Source: Balneolales bacterium (GTDB taxonomy: Bacteria > Bacteroidota > Rhodothermia > Balneolales > Natronogracilivirgulaceae). From it: a DNA stretch of 5,943 nt. Both the position numbers and the translations under genes were made by a program. The DNA lies in assembly GCA_007133875.1 (NCBI GenBank), contig SLLW01000331.1:1-5943 (forward strand), in the 5' to 3' direction. Below are positions 1-5,066 of this stretch, in pieces. Below the pieces are notes generated by a model. The model saw only the letters and a list, made by a program, of their open reading frames with translations, ran no database searches and had not been told where the DNA came from. Numbering within the stretch: position 1 is the first letter of the stretch; every line of letters begins with the position of its first letter.

Positions 1-11
1 GAATTGCCCAT
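1..11 (-). CDS. Possible 5' end of the next operon gene (partial)
   Basis: An AGGTGGAG stretch lies immediately before an ATG at 11-9, which is followed by only two complete codons before the window ends. The AGG begins about five bases before the ATG, a workable ribosome-binding distance, and the ATG lies 18 bases beyond the ATPase stop. A GTG in the same frame at 17-15 is an alternative start. Clusters of this type often place a MacB/FtsX permease directly after the ATPase, so a second permease is a reasonable guess, but too little protein is visible to identify it. Confidence 0.3.
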
Positions 12-29
12 CTCCACCTGCCCGGAATC

Positions 30-761
30 CTACAAAGTGACTCCTTCGCCGGATTTTGTCAACAGCGGTTGATCAACCAGGCTATCGGTTTCGATCATAC
101 CATCGCGAAGCTGGATAATCCGCCGGCTGTGAAGTGCTACATCCTGTTCGTGTGTAACAACGATGATGGTATGGCCTGCGTCGTAGAGATCTTCAAACAG
201 ACGCATGATCTCTTCGCCGGTTTTGGTATCGAGGTTCCCGGTTGGCTCATCGGCCAGCAGAATGGATGGATTGTTGACCAGGGCACGCGCAATGGCCACA
301 CGCTGACGCTGTCCGCCAGAGAGTTCGTTGGGTTTGTGATCCATTCGGTCCGTGAGCCCGACACGTTCAATCATCTCCATCGCACGTTCTTTCCGCTCAG
401 ATGAGCGCATTCCGGCATAAATAAGCGGCAGCTCAACATTAGCGAGACAATCAGAGCGTGGCAACAGGTTGAAGGTCTGGAAGACAAAGCCGATTTCCCG
501 GTTTCGCACTTCCGCCAGCTCGTTGTCGGAAAGGTGGCTCACATCCTGCCCGTTGAGGTGATAACTGCCGGTGCTGGGCGTATCCAGGCATCCGATGATG
601 TTCATCAGTGTCGATTTACCCGATCCCGACGGACCCATGATCGACACATATTCATTCTTTCGGATATCAAAATCCACTCCCTGGAGGGCATTCACCTGCT
701 GAGTACCCATTTTATATATTTTGTACAGGTCGCGGATGGATATGATGGTATTTTTGTCCAT
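30..761 (-). CDS. MacB/LolD-type ABC transporter ATP-binding protein
   Basis: This is the cytoplasmic ATPase of an ABC exporter; two copies would bind and hydrolyse ATP to drive a MacB/FtsX-family permease. Numbered from the ATG at 761 (243 aa), it has Walker [10 protein letters not shown] at 43-51, the Q-loop glutamine at 95 in VFQTFNLLP, signature LSGGQ at 147-151, Walker B SILLADEP at 166-173 with catalytic Glu172, D-loop NLD at 176-178 and the switch histidine at 204 in VTHEQD. All catalytic elements are intact. The [10 protein letters not shown] segment after the Q-loop is typical of the MacB/LolD branch. The frame could be extended upstream to a TTG at 806, which would overlap the adaptor gene by 14 bases, but the added 15 residues look non-conserved, so I prefer the ATG, 31 bases after the adaptor stop. 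No permease is fused to it, unlike enterobacterial MacB. Substrate unknown. Confidence 0.95.
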   Translation of the reverse strand: MDKNTIISIRDLYKIYKMGTQQVNALQGVDFDIRKNEYVSIMGPSGSGKSTLMNIIGCLDTPSTGSYHLNGQDVSHLSDNELAEVRNREIGFVFQTFNLLPRSDCLANVELPLIYAGMRSSERKERAMEMIERVGLTDRMDHKPNELSGGQRQRVAIARALVNNPSILLADEPTGNLDTKTGEEIMRLFEDLYDAGHTIIVVTHEQDVALHSRRIIQLRDGMIETDSLVDQPLLTKSGEGVTL

Positions 762-792
762 GATGGTATCTTGATTGTGGGTTATCGGGAAA

Positions 793-2127
793 TCAGCGCT
801 GTGCAACCGATCGTGATCGTTCGGTCACCCTGATGGCATCACCGTCCTCCAGTACACGGGAGAGCATCCGGTAGTTGCCTGATACAACTTCGTCGCCTGG
901 CTGCAGCCCGGAGGTGACATGAATATACCGGTCATCACTTATCCCGGTCTCCACTTCCACCATCTCGGCGATACCTTCATGGACACGGAAGACAACACGG
1001 CGGAGGTCTTCCCGGTCCACCCTTGCGGTATCTGCCTGCTGCAGACTGTAATCGCGCATGGTAACGGCCTGAAGTGGTACAGAAGTGACATTCTCTTCGC
1101 GCAGGGTTTCAACATCAACCGTGGCGGTCATTCCCGGTTTGAACCGGGCAATCGGTTGCGGAACGCTCACCTCACTCTCCCCGAGAACCACATCCTCAAC
1201 AGGCAAAACGTCAGGCCCATCAATGTTATGGGGACTCAGGATACGAATCTTAATCGGATATTCGGTTATTTGTTCGGCTGAACCTTCACCCCTGGTGACA
1301 GCAGAGTTTGCAATCTCGGTTACAATCCCGACAAACGTCCGGCCGGGATAGGCATCTACTTCGATTCGTGCCGTATCACTCTCCGAGACATACACAATAT
1401 CGTTTTCGTTGACATTAACCTGGACCTCCATCTGTTCCATGCGTGCAATGCGCAACATTTCGGTACCGGCCATCTGGATACTTCCCACGACACGCTCGCC
1501 GCGTTCCACATCGAGACGGCTAACGGTTCCGGTCATCGGGGCACGGATGGTCGTCTGCCTGAGCTCTTCTTCAATCCTTCGCATCTGTGCACGGGCATTT
1601 TCGACCTGGTATGAACTTGCGTTAAAACCGGCTTTTTCGGCTTCGAAGTTCCGCTGTGCGTTTTCGTATTCCAACTGGGATACCATATTACGCTCGTAGA
1701 GCTTGCGCTGTTGTTCAAACTCATTCTGCGCCCGCAGCATAGCGGCTCTGGCCCGTTCCATCTGCGCCTGCTGGCTGAGCAGTGTGGCATTGATCTCCTC
1801 CAGGCGTGCCTGAATAATATCCGGGCGGATTCTGAGCAGCAAATCCCCCTCCTCAACAAAATCACCTTCCCGAATATTCAGTTCAACAATCTCACCGGAT
1901 ACATCCGGGGCAATCTTTACTTCGATTTCCGGCTGAATGCGTCCGGTGGCTGTAACGATTCGCGTGATATTCCGCTCACTTACGGTTGAGGCCTCAACCG
2001 GGTGCCCATCAGGATTCCCGCCAATCCACCCCATTGCCCGTCCAATAATCACAAAGAGGACAAGTGCAGCCAGCAGAGAAGTAACAATCAACCAGGTTCG
2101 TTTTTTTGATGATTTTTTTGATGCCAT
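793..2127 (-). CDS. HlyD/MacA-family periplasmic adaptor subunit
   Basis: This is the membrane-fusion protein of a tripartite exporter, anchored in the inner membrane and bridging the ABC permease to TolC. The 444 residues show a lysine-rich N-terminus, one membrane segment at about 12-30, the first half of a lipoyl-like domain at about 65-103 ([19 protein letters not shown] then [10 protein letters not shown]), a long helical hairpin at about 105-191 rich in Gln, Glu, Arg and Ala, the second lipoyl half with the family motif [14 protein letters not shown] at 192-205, then beta-barrel and membrane-proximal domains ending in [13 protein letters not shown] at 407-419. The barrel strand resumes at [13 protein letters not shown] (328-340) after an acidic insert at about 300-327. 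The ATG at 2127 is fixed by an in-frame TAG two codons upstream; no good Shine-Dalgarno sits at the normal distance. The ATPase follows after 31 bases, presumably co-transcribed. MacA-like is the best description; a specific substrate cannot be assigned. Confidence 0.94.
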   Translation of the reverse strand: MASKKSSKKRTWLIVTSLLAALVLFVIIGRAMGWIGGNPDGHPVEASTVSERNITRIVTATGRIQPEIEVKIAPDVSGEIVELNIREGDFVEEGDLLLRIRPDIIQARLEEINATLLSQQAQMERARAAMLRAQNEFEQQRKLYERNMVSQLEYENAQRNFEAEKAGFNASSYQVENARAQMRRIEEELRQTTIRAPMTGTVSRLDVERGERVVGSIQMAGTEMLRIARMEQMEVQVNVNENDIVYVSESDTARIEVDAYPGRTFVGIVTEIANSAVTRGEGSAEQITEYPIKIRILSPHNIDGPDVLPVEDVVLGESEVSVPQPIARFKPGMTATVDVETLREENVTSVPLQAVTMRDYSLQQADTARVDREDLRRVVFRVHEGIAEMVEVETGISDDRYIHVTSGLQPGDEVVSGNYRMLSRVLEDGDAIRVTERSRSVAQR

Positions 2128-2138
2128 GATCTAACCAT
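2088..2138 (-). other. Out-of-frame mini-ORF overlapping the adaptor start
   Basis: An ATG at 2138-2136, eleven bases upstream of the adaptor ATG, opens a 16-codon frame plus a TGA at 2090-2088. It crosses the adaptor start and both A7 runs in a different frame. It might be a translated leader, but it lacks a close Shine-Dalgarno and could easily be chance. Confidence 0.15.
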
Positions 2139-2183
2139 TTCAGTATGAAAAATCTTTTTGCGGAGCGTGGTCAGGCGATACAG

Positions 2184-2193
2184 CACCTCCTTT
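2184..2193 (-). promoter_or_regulatory. Isolated strong Shine-Dalgarno-like sequence in the adaptor leader
   Basis: The minus strand reads AAAGGAGGTG here, a perfect complement of the 16S rRNA 3' tail, yet it lies 56 bases before the adaptor ATG at 2127. No ATG, GTG or TTG lies at normal spacing downstream. It stands out because the other starts in the window are weakly marked. It may be fortuitous, a ribosome stand-by site, or part of a folded leader. Confidence 0.3.
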
Positions 2194-2296
2194 CTACTCC
2201 ATCAGGCCGGTCACATATCATTCAGATAATGCCGGAGCCGGAGTGTTTCCCACTATTACGAAAAGCCGCCGTGAAGGTTACAAACGAATTAAGTTC

Positions 2297-2400
2297 CAGT
2301 TTCCGGGTTTGAACCCCGGATGCAAAGCCCGGGCCTGAACCCCGGACTCAAAGCCCGGATCCAAACTCCGGTCTTAAACCCCGGATCGGAACACCGAACC
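2297..2400. repeat. Degenerate 13-bp tandem repeat array, about eight units
   Basis: Read on the plus strand in 13-base steps from 2297, successive units are CAGTTTCCGGGTT, TGAACCCCGGATG, CAAAGCCCGGGCC, TGAACCCCGGACT, CAAAGCCCGGATC, CAAACTCCGGTCT, TAAACCCCGGATC and GGAACACCGAACC. The consensus is about YRAACCCCGGATC, with the CCGG core kept in seven of eight units; the outer units are the most decayed. Units 2-3 and 4-5 match at 22 of 26 positions, suggesting growth by duplication of a 26-bp pair. Because the core is self-complementary, neighbouring units can pair into alternative GC-rich hairpins in RNA. No T-tract follows on the transcribed strand. It sits entirely between tolC and the adaptor gene. 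Its function is unknown; differential mRNA stability, protein binding or a selfish intergenic repeat are options. Confidence 0.85.
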
Positions 2401-2413
2401 GGAAATACCCTCC

Positions 2414-3787
2414 TTAATAGGAGAGGCCATCGATATCGATCTCTTCACTTATCTGCCCGAGGAAGTAATCCAATACTTTTTCCTGGAATGCAAATTGATA
2501 CATAACCTGCACCCGATTTGAACTGGCACGGACGTACTCATTGTTGGCATTGGTGAGTTCGATCAGTGTGGCGCTTCCCACATTGTACCGCTCCTGCTCG
2601 GTTTCATATGCCCTCTCTGCGGCAATAAGTGCTTTTTCGGTTGCATCCAGCTCTTTGGCATAGCCGGTATAGTCGTTATAGGCTTGCTGCAGTTCCAGGA
2701 AGACCTCCAGCCGCATGTCCTCAAGCTGCAGTTCAGCATCGCGGAAATCGATTTTCCGTTGCTGAATCTGGTTGCTGGTTTGCAAGCGGTTGAATATCGG
2801 GATGCTCACATTGAAGCCGAACCCTCTGTTGATATTCACATCAAACAGCTGATCCGAAAACGGCATGGTTTCACCTGTGATGGGATCGCGTTGCTGATCA
2901 CGATAAGCTGACGAGATGGAAGCCGAAAGGCTTACTTCCGGCATACGGGCCCCTCTGCTGATACTCAGAGCATGCCGGGCCTGTTGCAGATCCAGTTCCG
3001 AAGCCCGGTAATCGCGTCGGTTGGCCAGGGCTATGTCAATCATCTCCCGCAAATCATACTCCTGAACCACGATATCCTCTTCGCTGATTCCGGGTGCCAC
3101 AAAATCGTACTCCGACAACGGGTCCAGCTGTAACAGTCTTGACAGACGCAGTTTGCTCAGATTCAAACTGTTCTCGGATCGTATCACGGCCAGTTCATTA
3201 TTGGCAACCACCGACTCTTGGCTATACTGGTCAACCACCGGCCGCATCCCCACTTCCACCTGGGCTTCCACCTGTTCAAACTGTTGACGGCTGGCTTCCA
3301 GGTTTTCCCTTTCAATTTCCAGCAGCTCCTGTGCAAGAAGCACATCCAGAAAAAGGGCGGCAGCATCAAATATAATGCTTTCCCGCATACGCTGATAACG
3401 TTCCTCGGCACTTTCCAGCCCGGCATCGGCACTTCGCAACTGATTGATATTCCGGAAGCCGTTGAAGATCGTCACATTGGTACTGATACTCGCATTCAGG
3501 TTATTGGTCGTAAAATCGTCAAATGTACCGGATACCTGTTCGAATTGCTGACCGATCTGACGGCTACCACCGATATTTGCATTCAGGTTCGGCAGAAAGT
3601 CGGCCCGGCGCTGGCGGTATTCACTCTCGGCCCGGTCGATATTACTCTTGCTCATTCGTACTTCAATATTTTCTTCGAGTGCGATTTCAATCGCTTCTTC
3701 CAGGGTAATCGTGCGAGCATCCTGAGCCGTTGCGCTGATTGGTACAAGGAACAGCATCAGTGTCGCAATTATAGCATAGTTCTTCAT
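2414..3787 (-). CDS. TolC-family outer-membrane efflux channel
   Basis: This is the outer-membrane exit duct for an efflux or type I secretion complex and functions as a trimer. The 457-aa product starts with a classical signal peptide (basic MKNY, hydrophobic 5-18, probable cleavage after ATAQ near 22). Two TolC-type (outer-membrane efflux protein) repeats follow. The first opens with ITLEEAIEIALEENIEV at 27-43 and LPNLNANIGG at 65-74. The second opens at about 245 with REMIDIALANRRDY, then the strand FNVSIPIFNR at 325-334 and a long helix at about 335-400. The internal duplication shows as VEVGMRPVVDQYSQE (178-191) against YNVGSATLIELTNANNEY (401-418), equivalent helix turns in the two halves. 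Length is normal and nothing is truncated. No strong Shine-Dalgarno precedes the ATG; 75 bases separate it from the upstream trio. It most likely partners the adaptor encoded downstream, though TolC proteins can be shared between pumps. Confidence 0.95.
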   Translation of the reverse strand: MKNYAIIATLMLFLVPISATAQDARTITLEEAIEIALEENIEVRMSKSNIDRAESEYRQRRADFLPNLNANIGGSRQIGQQFEQVSGTFDDFTTNNLNASISTNVTIFNGFRNINQLRSADAGLESAEERYQRMRESIIFDAAALFLDVLLAQELLEIERENLEASRQQFEQVEAQVEVGMRPVVDQYSQESVVANNELAVIRSENSLNLSKLRLSRLLQLDPLSEYDFVAPGISEEDIVVQEYDLREMIDIALANRRDYRASELDLQQARHALSISRGARMPEVSLSASISSAYRDQQRDPITGETMPFSDQLFDVNINRGFGFNVSIPIFNRLQTSNQIQQRKIDFRDAELQLEDMRLEVFLELQQAYNDYTGYAKELDATEKALIAAERAYETEQERYNVGSATLIELTNANNEYVRASSNRVQVMYQFAFQEKVLDYFLGQISEEIDIDGLSY

Positions 3788-3797
3788 TGTAATATGA

Positions 3798-3817
3798 TTC
3801 GTGGGATAATTCGTGGA
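3798..3817 (-). promoter_or_regulatory. Direct repeat upstream of tolC, possible regulatory site
   Basis: The octamer ATTCGTGG (plus strand) occurs at 3798-3805 and again at 3810-3817, a 12-base period, starting 11 bases upstream of the tolC ATG. It lies in the 75-base gap between the trio and tolC. It may be a regulator site or a 5'-leader element; it may equally be chance in a short AT-rich region. No promoter boxes could be assigned with confidence. Confidence 0.25.
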
Positions 3818-3862
3818 TGTTGCATTCTTAGACGATGAAAACGCCGGCAGGTTGCAAAAAAA

Positions 3863-4255
3863 TTACAGATTGCTCTCTTTCCGTTCGTCTATGGCTTGCT
3901 CGATTCGGTTCATCAGATACCTGACGGTACGCTGAGTGATCATTTTTTTCAGCTCATCGATAAACAAACCTGTAAACACCCCCCGGGAGGAGGGGCCGGA
4001 TGATGGGGACCCTGACTTTTTCCTGCTGCCCGTTTTGCGGGCGAAAACATAGCCGGTAATGAGTGCCGATCCGAATAATTGAAGCGGGTATTTGTCAACC
4101 CAGTACCGGATCCGGATCCGGTCTAACACACCTTCACGTACCTCATTGAGAGATGACTCAATTTCGGACTGGATCTCATCCATATCCTGCCTGAGGACCT
4201 TTTTACGGCCTTTCAGCTCATTGATATCCGAAGACTTCACTCGATTCTTTTCCAT
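3863..4255 (-). CDS. Small membrane-anchored protein with YqjD-like anchor motif
   Basis: I do not recognise a named family over the full length. From the ATG at 4255 it is 130 aa: a highly charged helical N-terminal half (about 1-50, rich in Lys, Glu, Asp, Arg), then a short hydrophobic segment at about 57-73 with the pattern P57, G62, A64-L65, G68-Y69, a basic Ser/Gly/Pro-rich linker at 74-92, and a second amphipathic helical region at about 95-128. The hydrophobic pattern aligns with the C-terminal anchor of the 66-aa protein encoded first in this trio, so it is probably a relative of the YqjD/DUF883 or DUF3618 type with an added C-terminus. It begins two bases after the preceding stop, so translation is likely coupled. 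A TTG at 4261, overlapping that stop, would add two residues; I prefer the ATG. It is probably at the inner membrane; role unknown. Confidence 0.7.
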   Translation of the reverse strand: MEKNRVKSSDINELKGRKKVLRQDMDEIQSEIESSLNEVREGVLDRIRIRYWVDKYPLQLFGSALITGYVFARKTGSRKKSGSPSSGPSSRGVFTGLFIDELKKMITQRTVRYLMNRIEQAIDERKESNL

Positions 4256-4257
4256 CC

Positions 4258-4779
4258 TCAATGTGTATTTGGCTTTTGCGATTCCCGGCTCTCCTTCTCT
4301 TCAGACCTGCGACGATCTTCAGGTTCCGCTCGATGGTCACTCCGGTTGTCTGCCTTCCGGGTTGTATCCTCCGCACGTGCAGTATCGTCATCTCTTTCTA
4401 TCTGTGAAATTTGCTCCGTCAGTTCTTTCATAAACTGGGACAGCATTTTATCACGGGTTGAATTGACCATGGAGCGCGGCCTGCGGAAAAAAAACATCAG
4501 GCCAATAAGCAGCATTGGTGCAGCAACAACCACAAAACCGAGCCCTTCATTGCCCAATAACTCACCTACAAATTTGGAGGCGGCGAAAAGAATAAGGATA
4601 AGGCCAAGCGAGAGAAAAACAACACCGGTAATACGGTAAAAAGCATGGGCCATCACACCCGATATCCGCTCACCTACTTCCAGTGTAAAAAGTTCAATCC
4701 GCTTTTCAATCAGGGATTTAAATTCGCCGGGCAATTTTTTTAAACTCTTTACCAATGTGTCATATTCGGATGGACTCAT
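4258..4779 (-). CDS. YqjE/Holin-X-like two-helix membrane protein
   Basis: The 173-aa protein has an amphipathic N-terminus (about 8-45, with the EKRIELFTLEVGERISG stretch typical of YqjE and 'phage holin family' proteins), two membrane helices at about 48-70 and 80-98 joined by a short loop, and a cytoplasmic-looking tail. Residues 127-173 are an extremely charged low-complexity run rich in Arg, Glu, Asp and Ser with no hydrophobic positions, probably disordered. Despite the holin-like family name, no lysin or other phage gene is nearby; chromosomal members are usually found beside YqjD/DUF883-type proteins, as here. Its ATG shares one base with the stop of the preceding gene (TAATG), indicating translational coupling. 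The exact role is unknown; an envelope or stress function is an inference from the family's context. Confidence 0.8.
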   Translation of the reverse strand: MSPSEYDTLVKSLKKLPGEFKSLIEKRIELFTLEVGERISGVMAHAFYRITGVVFLSLGLILILFAASKFVGELLGNEGLGFVVVAAPMLLIGLMFFFRRPRSMVNSTRDKMLSQFMKELTEQISQIERDDDTARAEDTTRKADNRSDHRAEPEDRRRSEEKESRESQKPNTH

Positions 4780-4979
4780 TAGTTCTTTCTCTTTTGGGTG
4801 ATTTTCCCGATGAGATATCCGGCTAACAATGCCACTCCGACAGATCCAATCGGGTTCTGGCGAACCATTTCTGACAGTTTTGCTTTCGCATCAGCAATTT
4901 TTTGCTGAGTAGCTTCATCTTCCCAGGTCTCTTGTGCCTGATGCACAAGTTTTTCCAGCATTTCAATCAAGGGGTGCAT
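4779..4979 (-). CDS. YqjD/DUF883-like small membrane-anchored protein
   Basis: This is a 66-aa protein with a charged amphipathic helix (about 3-40) followed by a short C-terminal hydrophobic anchor at 43-58 (pattern P43, G48, A50-L51, G54-Y55) and a basic tail ending KRKN. This design, a long polar helix then a glycine-rich anchor after an 'NP' turn, is that of the ElaB/YqjD/YgaM group (DUF883) and of YtxH-like proteins. In Escherichia coli, YqjD is an inner-membrane protein reported to bind ribosomes in stationary phase; whether this one does is unknown. It is shorter than the roughly 100-aa E. coli relatives. It leads the coupled trio, 87 bases after the permease stop, and a perfect 12-bp palindrome abuts its ATG. 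I chose that ATG because it gives the full amphipathic helix; no strong Shine-Dalgarno is visible. Confidence 0.75.
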   Translation of the reverse strand: MHPLIEMLEKLVHQAQETWEDEATQQKIADAKAKLSEMVRQNPIGSVGVALLAGYLIGKITQKRKN

Positions 4980-4991
4980 AATGGTACCATT
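4980..4991. promoter_or_regulatory. 12-bp perfect palindrome abutting the trio start codon
   Basis: AATGGTACCATT is a perfect inverted repeat ending directly at the ATG of the 66-aa protein, where the ribosome-binding site should be. It could be an operator whose occupation blocks expression, or a small structure affecting translation. At 12 bases it could also be coincidence. It lies in the 87-base gap after the permease gene; no promoter boxes there are convincing. Confidence 0.3.
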
Positions 4992-5066
4992 TAGTTATCA
5001 TTCCGGTAAATGTCGTAACAAAATACAGAATTCAAGGCTAAATGCTAAAACCTGGCGAAAGGAATA

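Larger units (their letters stand above)
2128..2413. other. 286-bp intergenic region between tolC and the adaptor gene
   Basis: This is the longest non-coding stretch in the window. Going from tolC towards the adaptor (right to left) it holds GGAGGG just after the tolC stop, the 13-bp tandem array at 2400-2297, about 100 bases of ordinary sequence (2296-2194) with a small GC palindrome CCGGCTCCGG near 2232-2241, an isolated perfect anti-16S sequence at 2193-2184, and an AT-richer leader to the adaptor ATG. I saw no hairpin followed by a T-tract, so there is no convincing intrinsic terminator. A promoter for the adaptor-ATPase genes could lie at 2294-2194, but no box matches well enough to call. 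Confidence 0.6.

Noticed and set aside
762..806. Upstream extension of the ATPase to a TTG codon at 806
   Set aside because: It would overlap the adaptor stop by 14 bases and add 15 residues unlike the family; the ATG at 761 places the conserved domain at the usual distance.
2301..2320. tRNA T-arm-like sequence on the minus strand (CCGGG, seven-base loop GTTCAAA, CCCGG)
   Set aside because: There is no acceptor, D or anticodon arm around it, the conserved TTC is out of register with the stem, and the resemblance comes from two neighbouring 13-bp repeat units.
2320..2505. Plus-strand 61-codon frame running through the repeat array
   Set aside because: It runs through the tandem repeat and then antisense to the tolC 3' end, with no ribosome-binding site and no recognisable protein.
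3218..3838. Plus-strand 206-codon frame antisense to tolC
   Set aside because: It is the shadow of a well-supported TolC gene and has no family features.
3850..3863. T-run right after the stop of the 130-aa protein gene as an intrinsic terminator
   Set aside because: No stem precedes the T7 run on the minus strand; the GC palindrome GCCGGC lies after it.
4258..4779. Holin-like protein as a sign of a prophage
   Set aside because: There are no lysin, structural, integrase or attachment sequences; its neighbours and charged tail fit chromosomal YqjE-type proteins.
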